A stretch of DNA of 64,000 nt from Cladorhizidae sp. MBARI D1340-BT2 (GCA_028752905.1 JAQNBH010000014.1:30156276-30220275), one strand, 5' to 3'; shown: positions 1 through 49,783, counted from the stretch's first letter. Translations and numbers: made by a program. The notes: generated from the sequence alone by a model not told the origin.

Positions 1-2
1 AT

Positions 3-3000
3 GACTTACTGGAAGCTGAATTGGACCGTCTGGGAATAAGAGACAAACCTGAAGCCATCTGGAACCTGGATGTGAGTGGATTCCCGACTGATCCATCTCG
101 ATGGAAAACTATTGGGCCAGTAGGAAGCAAGACTGTGAGAGTATCTTGTGGCGCAAATCGCGAAAACACTACTACAGTGTTGGCAGTGTGTTGCACAGAT
201 GGCTCAGCATTGGATCCTCTCATCATCTTCAAAGGAAAGAATGTCATGACTAATTAGCTTGGAGAAGATTTACTCCCAAACAATTACTATGCTGTAAGTG
301 AGAATGGTTGGATGACAATAACCATTTTCTATGACAAATTCTGTGAAGTGACCAAAGACACTCGTCCTCTCCTATTAATATTTGATGGTCACCTCACACA
401 CACCTCTGCTGCTATTGTTGAACTGGCAGAGAGCGAGAACATCTCAATCCTCAAGCTACCAGCCCACTGCACCGACACACTGCAACCTTTGGATGCTTCA
501 ACCCTCTCAAGAGCTACCACGAAGAATGCCTCACACGTAGAGTCCATCAAACAGGTGCAAGGGAGCCTCTCCACAAAGCATCTTTTGTGAACCTTCTCTG
601 CAGGATCTGGCATAAAGGTTTGAGGACAAGTAATGTAACTGCTGGCTTTCGAGCCACTGCCAGTATCTTCCCTGCTGATAGGCTGAAGTACAAAATATCA
701 CGATTAGATGAGGTGAAAGTGGCCACATATAACAAGTGGGTGTCAGCTGGCAAACCAAGGGAGGAAGGTGGTGGTGACCCAGTTCTATACCTTCTAAGCA
801 ATTGATAACACGGCATCAGCTTCATCAAGTGTGCCTTCAGCCTCACATGCGGCAGCATCCCCCAGCCCCACACATACAGACTTGGGTCAGACACTTGCTC
901 CCCCACACATACAGACTTGGGTCAGACACTTGCTCCCCCCACACATACAGACTTGGGTCAGACACTTGCTCCCCCACACATACAGACTTGGGTCAGACAC
1001 TTGCTCCCCCCACACATACAGACTTGGGTCAGACACTTGCTCCCCCCACACATACAGACTTGGGTCAGACACTTGCTCCCCCCACACATACAGACTTGGG
1101 TCAGACACTTGCTCCCCCCACACATACAGACTTGGGTCAGACACTTGCTCCCCCCACACATACAGACTTGGGTCAGACACTTGCTCCCCCCACACATACA
1201 GACTTGGGTCAGACACTTGCTCCCCACACACATACAGACTTGGGTCAGGAACTTGCTCCCCCCACACATACAGACTTGGGTCAGGCACGTCAAGCACTTG
1301 CTCCCCCCACACATACAGACTTGGGTCAGACACTTGCTCCCCCCACACATACAGACTTGGGTCAGACACTTGCTCCCCCCACACATACAGACTTGGGTCA
1401 GACACTTGCTCCCCCCACACATACAGACTTGGGTCAGACACTTGCTCCCCCCACACATACAGACTTGGGTCAGACACTTGCTCCCCACACACATACAGAC
1501 TTGGGTCAGGAACTTGCTCCCCCCACACATACAGACTTGGGTCAGGCACGTCAAGCACTTGCTCCCCCCACACATACAGACTTGGGTCAGACACTTGCTC
1601 CCCCCACACATACAGACTTGGGTCAGACACTTGCTCCCCCCACACATACAGACTTGGGTCAGACACTTGCTCCCCCCACACATACAGACTTGGGTCAGAC
1701 ACTTGCTCCCCCCACACATACAGACTTGGGTCAGACACTTGCTCCCCACACACATACAGACTTGGGTCAGGAACTTGCTCCCCCCACACATACAGACTTG
1801 GGTCAGGCACGTCAAGCACTTGCTCCCCCCACACATACAGACTTGGGTCAGACACTTGCTCCCCCCACACATACAGACTTGGGTCAGACACTTGCTCCCC
1901 CCACACATACAGACTTGGGTCAGACACTTGCTCCCCCCACACATACAGACTTGGGTCAGACACTTGCTCCCCCCACACATACAGACTTGGGTCAGACACT
2001 TGCTCCCCACACACATACAGACTTGGGTCAGGAACTTGCTCCCCCCACACATACAGACTTGGGTCAGGCACGTCAAGCACTTGCTCCCCCCACACATACA
2101 GACTTGGGTCAGACACTTGCTCCCCCCACACATACAGACTTGGGTCAGACACTTGCTCCCCCCACACATACAGACTTGGGTCAGACACTTGCTCCCCCCA
2201 CACATACAGACTTGGGTCAGACACTTGCTCCCCCCACACATACAGACTTGGGTCAGACACACCTTTTGGTTCTCCTCCCCCTGCTACATCATGCTTAGAG
2301 CCGACACAATCCTACGAAACTCCTGAGAACGAGAAGATCACAATAGAGCTAATGAAGACACTTCAACAGTATGCTCCAGCAGGGATGAAGTACGTTTTCA
2401 ATGTTGTGCCAGTGGAAGATGAGACCACATTTGAGAAAGTGATCAGATCTCGAGGACATCCCAGCAGTGCCGCATCACAACCAGCAAAGAGACAACGTGC
2501 TAGTATGCATGGTGCCCTCCTTGCTACTAAAGACTTGAAGAGACAGGTGGATAAAAGGGAAAAAACAGCAAAGAAGAAGCTGCAACTTTCACCTGTTGCT
2601 AGACGTGCAGAAGAGTCTAGTAGCAGCAACAATAGTAGTGGTGATGAGGAGGAGCTCTCTGGTATTGATGAAGACAAGTTAGAAAGTATAATGAATAAAG
2701 CCAGAGAAGAAGAGTTTCCAAAGATCTGGTGCTGTCAAAATTGGCGAGTTCTATGCTGTATGTTATTTACAACCGATGAAATATTATTTGGGACAAGTTC
2801 AGCTCCTCTTCAGTGATGATGTGGACAGTGAGGAGAATACAAAGGCTGAAATGAAATATATCAAACCGGTTCAGCTGTCTGCAAATCCAAAGGACATACG
2901 ATGGGACTGGCCAAAGATTGTTGATATAGTGGAGATCTCCCACTTCATAGCTGGTCCATCATTACCATCCCTGGAAGCAAAATCAAGGGGCCGCGGAACA

Positions 3001-3066
3001 TTCTGCTTTGAGGATGATACCCTTGCCATGAGTAGAATGGAAAAGTATTACACCCAATGTATGTAA
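3..3066 (+). pseudogene. Broken Tigger/pogo-like DDE transposase, 5' part outside the window
   Basis: The open frame from the window edge encodes the DDE_1 (pogo/Tigger) catalytic core. The first Asp is in WNLDVSGF (about 75-98), the second in LLLIFDGHLTHTS (about 375-415), and the third in LQPLD (about 480-495). An in-frame TAG at 255-257 and a frameshift near 495 break it; the conserved sequence resumes in another frame (FNPLKSYHEE, then VNLLCRIWHKGL) up to about 800. A long tail follows, containing a 36-bp minisatellite and then a charged Ser/Glu-rich segment (2,600-2,720). A last block at about 2,730-3,060 (GEFYAVCYLQ, WDWPKIVDIVE) resembles the small C-terminal domain of related transposons and is again frame-shifted. 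The role would have been cut-and-paste transposition; this copy cannot encode an active enzyme. Confidence 0.82.
866..2260 (+). repeat. 36-bp minisatellite with 261-bp higher-order period
   Basis: The monomer is ACACATACAGACTTGGGTCA followed by GACACTTGCTCCCCCC (36 bp). Seven monomers, one of them 45 bp (carrying CAGGCACGTCAAGCACTTG), form a 261-bp higher-order unit. The marker recurs at 1281, 1542, 1803 and 2064, exactly 261 bp apart each time. All periods are multiples of 3, so all plus frames and two minus frames stay open. It lies in the tail of the Tigger-like element. Confidence 0.95.
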
Positions 3067-4053
3067 ATAGATACATACATAAAGAAGAGGAAACTATATT
3101 TACGAATGTGGAGCATCAACCAAGCATAAATGTGTGTATTTCACTGTCCGTCGTTTAGTGGTTTAGTTTTTCTATGCATATATTTTTTCACCCCGATCAC
3201 TGTTCTTTTTCACCCCTTTGGCTGGGGTGAAAAAAAATTCACATTTTTGCATGTTAACAAAAAAAGTAAGAGGTATTTTCAGGCAAACTAGGTGTTAAAT
3301 TATTGCATGGGGTACTTGTGAAAAGTTAGGTATATTGTTTTGGATTTCAAGCACGTAGGCTAGGCTGTAGGTCAAAGTTTAGGTAAATTGTTTTTTTTCA
3401 CCCCAAGTGACTATATACCATTTAATTACTTGTAACTTGTAACCGTTATAACTTTTTTGTTCTGTTAATTTTGGTATATACCAGAAGAAACCTTGTTTCA
3501 AGAGCTTTCCAATGATGTATTTATGAAGGCTAGTAGGTCTTTACAATGATCACAAGTGTACTCCTAAAATACTGCACCCTGTTCACGTTGAAAATCCTCT
3601 AAAATTACGGAGGGTCTGTAACCACTTGCCACTCTCAAGTTGTGTAACAGAACCACATAAGCATGCTTTGAGTAGGAAGATATTTCAAATACCACATACA
3701 AGAAAAATTGGAGGCCAATAAAGATTCAAGAATTAGTGGCAAATATTGATGCATGACTTTTGACTGAAACAAGCAGACAGAACAAGAGTCCTGTCCATTC
3801 ATATCGTAGAGGATATATAATTTTACAAATTTTCACAGAGATAATAAAAAAAATTTAAACGCTGTTTGAAATTGTGAGAAATTGTGAGAATGTCTCTAGT
3901 CTGTAATGCCTGTAATATAATTCTATTTGTGATTGATGAACACAGTTCAATGGCTCAGTTCCATAGTTCACCTCCCCTCCTGCTCCTCTCCCAATCAACC
4001 TTAAAACCACCCTGATAAGTAGGCCAGCTCCTCCTCTTCTTCCTCCTACTCCA
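3067..4053. other. Intergenic stretch, no gene seen
   Basis: AT-rich sequence with several short tracts of the form TTTTTCACCCC or its complement (3,188-3,235 and 3,390-3,405). One diverged copy of the 81-bp unit found at 10,440-11,240 lies at about 3,482-3,570 (TTGTTTCAAGAGCTTTCCAA). No coding region is supported. Confidence 0.6.
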
Positions 4054-5976
4054 CTAGTGTTCAACCCTGTTGAATGCCATTTGCTGCCTCCGCTTCTTTA
4101 CCATTTTGCTGCTCTTCCACTCCGCAAGCCAGATCCCCTGCTCATCTTGTGATATAATAAAGTTGGTGGTCAAGGGACCACACTCCTGATAGAGACATCT
4201 CAGCAGTGGCTTGAATGAAGCCTTCCCTGAGTTGAAGGTCATTACTGCGGGCATGTCAACAGCAATTCCCACAACAACAGGTGAACAAAACTCTATCTTG
4301 GGGCAGCGGTTCCAAATTAAAACTATTGAAAGATTCATTTTGGTTCTTGGTTGCACCCAGAACACACCGCTGTAAGAGAGAAGGTTCAGCCAGCTTCTCA
4401 AACACCTTGTAGACAAAAGGTGATATGACAAAAGGAATGGTCTGGTTCTGTGGTGGAGTGGGTTCATTATTCGCCAATGCTCGCTGGTAAGCACGCCAAG
4501 ATTTCTATCCTACAGGGCAAAAATGATGCTGAGGGGCAGTCTGTGTTGAAACAGAATGGTAATAAATAGCCCACACTGCATTCTTCATTCCCTCTACATC
4601 GTTCACGTGCGAGCGAATTGCCTTCCCGTATAATAGGACTGGAATTTTTTTAATTCGTGCTGCCGTAAGCCTTCCTGTCCCTCCAATCTGAATCACTTGT
4701 CCTCTGCCATCATCAGGCTTCGACTTCTTGAAGTTGTTCATATGATATGTCATCCTCTTTTGCACATGGCATATGCACTCGTGTTTCATTATAGGGTGAT
4801 CCTTGCCATATGGCAACATCTTTGAAATCTTGCTATATGTCTTGGAATCACCATCACCGTGTACCTTAGTTATGTTTCTCTATCGATCTTTGCCAGATGA
4901 TCACTGCTCCGTCCATCTCCATACTAGTGGAAGGACCGTAGTGATTCACACCACAAAAAGCCTGGTGCCCCTCCCACCAATCAATAAACTCTTGTGATAA
5001 TGTGTCACTGTCCTTCTTCCCGTGGAACTTACCCATTACCTGCAAGGAAGAATGTGGGGGAGTGAGTGGTTAAGAGTGGATTGGGTGGTCATGAATGTTA
5101 GACAGTTTTTTAAGGAAAATTTTTCAAGAGGGGGGGGGGGGGGGGGCAAATCAATGTTACAAGAAATAAAGGGGGCGTAGGTTGGAGCCTAAAATACTAA
5201 ATTAAATTAATGTACTTGGTGCAAGCTCGGGGGAGGGGGTAATGCCCATCACATCAGCCACTATAAAAACATGGTTACGTACCTCAGTATCCAAGATAAG
5301 GCCAGTTTCCCAGGACGCCACTACAACTACACCGTAGTTAGCCACATGCCCTCACCTAGACCATGTACCATCACACGTCACCCTAACGTCAACAATTTCA
5401 TCAGGAGCAGCATCCTTGCGTAGTACTACAGCAGCAGCAGCGAACTGGCACTCTCTCTCTAATGCTGTTGCATCAGCTATTTGTTTGTTCATGCTCGAGT
5501 ATGCACACATTGAGACTGGTAGATGCATTCCCATCATACCAGTCAGTGAATGTTCCCAGGCCAGCTCTCCCCCTGCCAATGGCCCTCATGGCTAGAACTG
5601 ATGTTCACAGCTCACAGCAGGGGTTAGAAATGTAAGACTGCTTTCCACACACAGCAGCAGATAGCAATTCTTGATACTAACCCCCTCCTGCACGCACTGT
5701 TTTCTGTCACAGAGAGAGGAGAGCCACAGCAAGAAAAGATGCCAAACAGCATGCTGGAGAGTAGTCAACTTAATGAGGTGGTAGTCTTCATTGTTCGATC
5801 GCGAAGAAGCACACTGTGGACTCTAGTTCCTCGAGGTATTCGCAAGTGCCAGCTTCTTAGATGAAGTAAGAGGTAGGAACAGCTGTAGGAACTTCCATTC
5901 TTCGCCTCATGAATCTCTTGGCCCTCTTATTCTGGTATCCCGATCGAGTTTTGGCTTTTTTGGCTTGGTCGGACAT
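4054..5976 (-). pseudogene. Broken Mutator-like (MULE) transposase
   Basis: Read on the minus strand, a start at 5974-5976 gives a basic N-terminus (MSDQAKKAKTRSGY), then broken sequence, then the segment ending in VDVRVTCDGTWSR (5,352-5,579), the usual site of the first catalytic Asp. After an in-frame stop comes GHVANYGVVVVASWETG (5,285-5,350). Further on are QEFIDWWEGHQAFCG and EMDGAVIIWQ (4,870-5,000, second Asp), then ECICHVQKRMTYHMN and GGTGRLTAARIKK (4,505-4,800), and LAEPSLLQRCVLGATKNQNESFNS (4,256-4,477, third acidic residue). This order matches the Mutator-like transposase family common in invertebrate genomes. Stops, frame changes and a 17-G run near 5,130 show that it is dead. Confidence 0.75.
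5130..5147. repeat. Poly-G tract
   Basis: Uninterrupted run of about 17-18 G inside the Mutator-like remnant. Homopolymers of this kind recur in the window (near 18,370 as C, 20,627, 32,507, 48,391 and 57,762). Confidence 0.9.
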
Positions 5977-7524
5977 TTTGATAATCACTTTTAAACTTGA
6001 TTGCGCAAACGTTCAAATTTTAGCAGTGTCATTGCGCAGTTACCATGGCAGTACTCGTGATGCAATAAGCTGCAGTTTGCTTATAAAAACTTTTCTGAGA
6101 AGTAGCCAGTTGCCGCACTAGGATTATTCGAACTTACCATGGCTGAAAGATTTAATAGGGTTTCTTCTAATAGCCAAATGAATCGAAGTGCATGCATGAA
6201 ATCCTCCATAACTTTAGAATGGAGCTACCAGATTTGGGGAAAAACAGCTTATGTAGACTCTAAGGTATGATAAAAATAAAATAAAAATATTTTCTTCCAG
6301 AAAAATGATACTATATACAGTACCCCTTTAAGACAGTATTACATGCTATAGGGGCACGCGATGACAGAATTCACTGTTTACGCCTTGGCACGTAGCAGGA
6401 AGAACTGTAGCAAACATCGCCAGCTGGAATGCTCAACTTCATGGAAAAAGTGGTAGGAGATCACAGTCCTTTTGCAAGTGACAAAGCAGACGAGAAGAAA
6501 AGGAAACTCTGTCTAGAAGACGATGACTAGTGCATGAACTCTGCTATCAATAAATAATTCAAAATGCAAGGCCTAATAATTAGAAATTCTTTAATAGATG
6601 AAATACTCTAATAATTAGAAATTCTCTCAATAGATTAATTAATGAAATATGGTCACTTTGTCATCTATATTCTATATCCATTATATTTTGTATGCATTTA
6701 ACTATATAAGTAAATGTACTGTTGTTTGTATTTGTGACTGTCTAGGTGTTTCTGGGTTGCTAGCAACAGCTGCCAGCAGATGAGCAGAGAACACTCCCAA
6801 CAGCCTCTGAACTGCAACATTGAAGCTAGAGCCATCTCATTGCAATTACATTATGTGCTGAAGTTCTTACACAAGTGCAACCTTCCTTATCCACCCACCC
6901 ACCCCAGATAGATACAAGCACTCTATTTGCACGTGTAACATCTTGAGGACTTGATTGCACCTTATATACTTGGACCTGGAAGGTTTCTGCACGTGGGTAG
7001 CTGACAATGGGCAGCTGGGTAGAGAAGTGATGTACGTTAAGTATGACTTCAGAAAGGAAGTGGGTGTGATAACATTTCTAAACTAAATAAAGGTGTGGTT
7101 CACACTAATTGATTACGTGTCCCGGTGAAGGAAAAGTGGAGTTGATGGTGCCCCGGGCTATTTTTATTTTGGTTTCTTCATAAACAAAAGTGCCAAAATA
7201 ACCCCCAGGGCTACTTTCACCATCTTCAAGTTCCAACTGGCAACTATTCATGGAATTATTCTACTTATGCTGCCATGTCATTAGTTGATCGTGTAAGCAT
7301 GAATGGATTCTGAACCCATAGAGGTAAAGTGAGAACTCAAAAATATATTTCTGAAAGGTATTATTTTCTGCATTGTGTGAATGAGTCCCGTCTAAGTGCT
7401 CACACCACCAGAAATATATACGAATCATCATGGGTGCTCGTGAGCACCTTCAGTGGCAAGTGTTGATGCCTACTGTTGGGTATCAGTGGTTTTTAAGTTC
7501 TCGGTGAGCTCTCTCAACTAACCC
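5977..7524. other. Intergenic stretch, no gene seen
   Basis: AT-rich non-coding sequence. A near-duplicate of about 33 bp (AATAATTAGAAATTCT) occurs at 6,570 and 6,608. I see no coding support, RNA gene or array. Confidence 0.5.
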
Positions 7525-7620
7525 AACTTGAAATTGTATTCTCTCGACGTTTCGACTAGATGCTCGAGCCTTCAGGCTAGAGCATCTAGTCGAAACGTCG
7601 AGAGAATACAATTTCAAGTT
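7525..7620. repeat. Near-perfect 46-bp foldback hairpin
   Basis: The left arm 7525-7570 and right arm 7575-7620 are reverse complements with one mismatch over 46 bp, separated by the 4-nt loop TTCA. The arms contain the motif GGCTAGAGCATCTAGTCGAAACGTCGAGAGAATAC, in part. Single-arm copies of the same family occur near 40,133, 42,693, 45,831, 57,590 and 59,000. It is probably the terminal or 3' hairpin of a mobile element. Confidence 0.92.
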
Positions 7621-8189
7621 GATTGTTGACAAGGTTATTGTAAGTTATTGTTTTTCATGGCTCCGGTGCATTGCAGATATGTAGCTATATATATTATATA
7701 GTTGACTGCAACAGTAGTGTGCAAATGCATTGGAAAGAACACCGAATTGGCTATATTTTTTAGTTAGTTTTTAGAAAGAAAAAAATAAACAATAGTCAGG
7801 TCCTCCCTCTGTGTCGACGCCTCCCTGGGTGAGGAGGGTGCACCTCCCGGCAGTGGCGTAGGAAGATTATTTGGTTACACATTAGTAACCTTAATTACTA
7901 GAGATGTGGATGATTTTTTTAGTGATTATATAATTGGCAATGACTATGTTTTACAATAATAAGAATACAATATATATAATTATTACAATCCGAAATAGTT
8001 CCTTCTCCTTGTGTTCACAGATATCAATTGTTCCGCTATCTCTCGTAAGTCAGTTTTTTATTGATGTATATATAGTAAAAACAAGTTATTCAGTCTGCAG
8101 TGGGTCATTGACTTCTCAAGTATGTTTTTGTTCTACGTAAAGATGAAAACGAACGTTCTGCTGCGGCAGAGGTAACTGGGCAAGTGAAA
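7621..8189. other. Intergenic stretch, no gene seen
   Basis: The continuation of the hairpin family (TTGTTGACAAGGTTATTGTA) is followed by AT-rich sequence. No coding region is supported. Confidence 0.5.
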
Positions 8190-9935
8190 TACAGTTTTAA
8201 GAGTTATCAACTTCACCCAACATGCCTTTATAGATTTCTGATTGATTCACAGCATCTGTAATAGTTCGTATGCTTGTTATTTTTGTAACAGCACAAGTCA
8301 AACGTGCAGTTTTGATGGCATCAGAAAGCATTGAAAGGTGAATCATCAACTGGTCTTGATCAACATCTTTGTTCAAAAACTTCTTTACATCATCTGGTAA
8401 TGAAGTTTTCACCATTAGCAGCTTTTAGTAAAATGGTTTCTACATCTTTCATGACATAGAGATCAGCCACCAACAACTACTTCAAGAACTTCAAAATATG
8501 CATGTCTATGCATATCTCTGGGGGATTGATACATATGAGGGCTTGCTCCCATCATCAAATCTTCGTGGACGTTTCCTTCCCCATGGAAGATCTGGCTCGG
8601 TCAACGTGGCAGACTCCTGGAGAACTTGATCATAAAATATATTGAACTTGATCTTTTCCTCAGTTCTCATAGAGTTTAAATGTGAACAAATTTAAATGTG
8701 AACAAAGAAGATCAGCCCCAATCAATGCTTCCTGAACTGTTGTATCCTTTGCTTGGAGATTGCATGAAAGCTGTTCAGCTGCCGAAAAAATCAGGTAAGC
8801 AAGTTTTAAAGCAAATAAATTACCAAACTTCTGCATGGGATGTCAAAAGTCCACTACCCTTTGCACTTTCAATCTCTTCTAAAGCAGATTGTAAGATCTC
8901 ATAATTCTTTACTCTATTGATGTATGTCTTATGGTCCATCGAGTTGGGCAAAGCAATCTTAATGAAGGCTCCAGTGTTAATGCTTAGAGCTTTTCTTAAA
9001 GAATCAAACAAAAATAGCCTCTTTGGAGAAAATCATATTAACTGAACTAAATCATGACCATGATATCTCATAAATTTGCAATTTTTTTGTGATATCTTTT
9101 AAGCACAAATTCAAACTGTGGGCCAAGCAGTGAACATAAAGCTCTCCTTTTTAACCAAATGCTTGTACACCATTTCGTATGCCACTCATATTTGATGCAC
9201 CATCAAAAGCCTGTCCACGGGCAATAATGAACATCTGATGAAAACATCTTTAATAGCACTAAATATGGTTTCTGCCTTAGTATATATTTGGCAATTGAAT
9301 AGACCTATAGTGATGTGATAAATATCATCCACCCATCGAATTGAGAGACATCTGTTCATGATGTGAAACATCGCTAGCCTCATCAGCTATAATAGCAAAC
9401 CACAAAGCAGTCTTAATTTCTGCCAGTATTGTTCTCAAAACATTTTGGCCCATAATATTTATAAGTTCATTAATTATATCAGGAGAAATTACTCCCTTTT
9501 TTGAGTCCATGTTTTCTAGGGCATATCCTCACAATCTTTAGTTAAGAGCAGCAAAAGTTGGTATAAATTACCTTCAAAATTGTCATTATCTTCTTTGTGC
9601 CCTCGAAGAGGAAGCCCCTATCGTACTAGATATTGAATGCTAGTAAGAAGTTTCATCAACATAAATCTGTGATGCTTTTGGTTGGTAGCATGCTGAGTAG
9701 CTAACTTTGCACCAACTCCTAGGGTCCGAGTATTAGAAGCAGCAAATTTTAGCAAAGCTTCTCTGTGCATGCAGCTGCTCTCATGCTCCCTAAACTTTTG
9801 AAGGGCTTTCTTCCAATTTTCAAACCCTTCAGTAATAAATGCTGATTTTTGATAGTTAGGAAAGGTCAATAAACCTTGATAATTGGCATTACGACATGTG
9901 TTTGGATGTACAAACTGTGATCCAGGGGTAGTTTA
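8190..9935 (-). pseudogene. Broken hAT transposase of the ZMYM1/DUF4371 type
   Basis: Minus-strand fragments occur in family order. At the N-terminus is a TTF-type zinc-finger part (GSQFVHPNTCRN, then NYQKSAFITEGFENWKKAL and HESSCMHREALLKFA; 9,618-9,935). Next come DIINELINIMGQNVLRTILAEI and ADEASDVSHHEQ (9,325-9,510, the catalytic Asp region typical of DUF4371), then IRWVDDIYHITIGLFN (9,186-9,383). Later fragments (8,820-9,011; 8,197-8,415) match the middle and C-terminal region only loosely. Several stops and frame changes separate the pieces, so this is a fossil. Whether the small frame at 10,103-10,294 belongs to it is unclear. Confidence 0.72.
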
Positions 9936-10439
9936 AACCAACTTGGTTGTATTCGCCTTAAATGTATGGCCGCTTTTCTTATCAGTGTATATAGAAGGTT
10001 ACTGACTCTGTAACATCAGATGGTTGTGATTAGGATTGGTCAAGTCAATGACATTAACAGTCATGTGGGCCTGGTTCACCATTACATCCTTTAGTACCAG
10101 AGTCACAAGTGCCACCTAGATTTAAATTCATTGATCTTTTGAAGATTGAGCACCTGACCATCAGCCATAACCACATCATAAAATGACCGCATCATGTCTG
10201 TCTGGCAGTCATATGGTAAAGTCAAGTGCTTTATACACAGGTCAGTGTAAAATGTTACAGCTCTACATTGTAATGTTAAATTTGGGGGGGCCACCCCCTG
10301 TTCCTACACCACTGCCCTGGGTGAGGAGGGTTGTGCCAGCAAGTTTTTTTTTTGGGCCATTCTTCTTCCCCTGTAAACCACAAGCTTCTCACTACTACAG
10401 GTATATATGGAGGATTTAAGGCTTGGTAAGCTGTTAATT

Positions 10440-11245
10440 TTGGTATGTAATTTTGGTATGTAACAGAAGGTGGCTTGTTTTAAGAGCTCTCTGTATTAAG
10501 GCTAGTAAGTCTGTATAGTGGTGACAAGTATATACTCCCTTAGTATCAGCAGATGTTTGTTTCAAGAGCTTTCCAATGATGTACTTTATGAAGGCTAAAA
10601 GTGGTGACAAGTATACTCCCTTAGTATCAGAAGAAGCTTGTTTCAAGAGCTTTCCAATGAAGTACGTATGAAGGCTAGAAGTGGTGACAAGTATACTCCC
10701 TTAGTATCAGAAGATGTTTGTTTCAAGAGCTTTCCAATGATGTACTTTATGAAGGCTAGAAGTGGTGACAAGTATACTCCCTTAGTATCAGAAGAAGCTT
10801 GTTTCAAGAGCTTTCCAATGATGTACTTTATGAAGGCTAGAAGTGGTGACAAGTATACTCCCTTAGTATCAGAAGAAGCTTGTTTCAAGAGCTTTCCAAT
10901 GATGTACTTTATGAAGGCTAGAAGTGGTGACAAGTATACTCCCTTAGTATCAGAAGATGTTTGTTTCAAGAGCTTTCCAATGATGTACTTTATGAAGGCT
11001 AGAAGTGGTGACAAGTATACTCCCTTAGTACAGAAGAAGCTTGTTTCAAGAGCTTTCCAATGATGTACTTTATGAAGGCTAGAAGTGGTGACAAGTATAC
11101 TCCCTTAGTATCAGAAGAAGCTTGTTTCAAGAGCTTTCCAATGATGTACTTTATGAAGGCTAGAAGTGGTGACAAGTATACTCCCTTAGTATCAGAAGAT
11201 GCTTATTTCAAGAGCTTTCCAATGATGTACTTTATGAATGCTGTT
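10440..11245. repeat. 81-bp tandem repeat, about 10 copies
   Basis: The unit starts CAGAAGAAGCTTGTTTCAAG and continues through AGCTTTCCAATGATGTAC, GAAGGCTAGAAGTGG and ACAAGTATACTCCC to the next copy, 81 bp in all. Because 81 is a multiple of 3, open frames run through on both strands; they are artefacts. Diverged single copies are at about 3,482-3,570 and 11,345-11,425, so the unit is also an interspersed sequence. Confidence 0.93.
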
Positions 11246-12045
11246 CCAATTGCCCCCCAAAAAATTAACATGCCAACGACTGGAACTTATGCAGACTTTT
11301 AATGCACTTATAAAAAGATACTGAAACCACCATGACTTTAAATTGGAGTCGGCTTGTTTCAAGAGCTTTCAAATGATGTACTTTGTACTCAGTGATCAGG
11401 TTAGGGAGCCTACTTAGTATCACCGACCTACAAGCCTACATACAGCTCTACACACAGCTCTTAGAGCAAGCTCTCGTCTGATATTAGAAAAGTTAAATTT
11501 CTGTTTCTTTGTGCACCTTGATAGAAGTCTAGAGCGGAAGTTCCCCTGTAGATAGCACCAGTGTTAATCCGGTGCTGTAGAATAGAAGCACAGAACTGGA
11601 CAGACTTGAAGCTTCTCTCGAAAACTAGCTTGGTGTGCCTTTCGAAGTCTAGTTTGCCTGTGCTTCCGTCACCCATACAAATAGTTCAAGCATACATAAG
11701 TATAGGCTATCTTACTTATACTACATTGCGCATGCGCTAAACTACATGCGGTTAAAAGTGTAGGTTATGCGCCTATGTAACCTATAGTTATTAACCATCA
11801 GATTAGCCACAGATCACGTGATGTAGTATAAGTAATATTGTATATCCCCATATCTGCTCGGCCACTCCTCCTCCTACCAGCGTCCTGCACTACTTCCAGA
11901 ATATACTATACTATAAACAATATTATCAGAATATATTATTATGAAACTGCACCTCTTAATCCACAAACCAACACAAACCAAACCACTCACAAAATCAATG
12001 ATGACCAAAAACACACACACAAACAAAGACCTGTATAAAACTCCA
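11246..12045. other. VPS39 3' flank
   Basis: Contains one diverged 81-bp unit (11,345-11,425). A minus-strand frame at 11,461-11,676 starts MGDGSTGKLDFERH and is not recognised. The rest is AT-rich. The VPS39 3' UTR and poly(A) site must lie here, but I see no clear AATAAA on the minus strand. Confidence 0.45.
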
Positions 12046-49495
<37,450 letters not shown>

Positions 49496-49715
49496 ATTGG
49501 GAACCGCTGCTAACTTCCAGCTTTCTTCACACTCGACGTCGATTTACACATCTAGCTCCTCCTCCCAGCCAGAAACCGGAGATTTACAGAGGGGCCCGAG
49601 TTTTTACGAGGTCCATAGCCGGAGGTTTCGAAGCGAAATATACGGAACAATCGGGACCGGCTACTGTCGCGTAGGTTGTTATGGAAACTGCATAACAGGA
49701 GAATGTTGCCAAGTA
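49496..49715. promoter_or_regulatory. Shared head-to-head promoter of VPS39 and SPATA17
   Basis: Only 220 bp separate the two start codons on opposite strands, so both 5' UTRs and promoters must lie here. The sequence is unique, without arrays, and has more CpG than its surroundings (CTCGACGTCGA at about 49,533-49,543; ACCGGAG; GTCGCGTAG). No TATA box is evident. Bidirectional use is inferred from geometry. Confidence 0.75.
49675..49688 (+). promoter_or_regulatory. X-box-like RFX site
   Basis: GTTGTTATGGAAAC fits the two-half-site X-box pattern GTTNYY-AT-GGNAAC recognised by RFX factors, which switch on ciliary genes in animals. It lies 27 bp upstream of the SPATA17 ATG, which suits a ciliary gene. 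Single-site match by eye. Confidence 0.55.
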
Positions 49716-49783
49716 ATGGCTTATTTTACAAATCTCTGGGCTAACAGATACGAAACGCTTGATATAGTCATCCAACATGCTAT
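49716..49783 (+). CDS. SPATA17: SPATA17 exon 1
   Basis: ATG at 49,716 gives MAYFTNLWANRYETLDIVIQ, then HA and two bases (AT) completed by G of exon 2 to Met; donor GTAAGA. The N-terminus is poorly conserved in this family, so the start rests on the open frame, the phase fit and the 88-bp intron that follows. Confidence 0.72.

Noticed and set aside
831..2816. 661-codon plus-strand frame with a 12-residue repeat as a secreted or structural repeat protein
   Set aside because: Two other plus frames and two minus frames are equally open through the array, and the flanking sequence is a broken Tigger-like transposase. It is kept only as the transposon tail.
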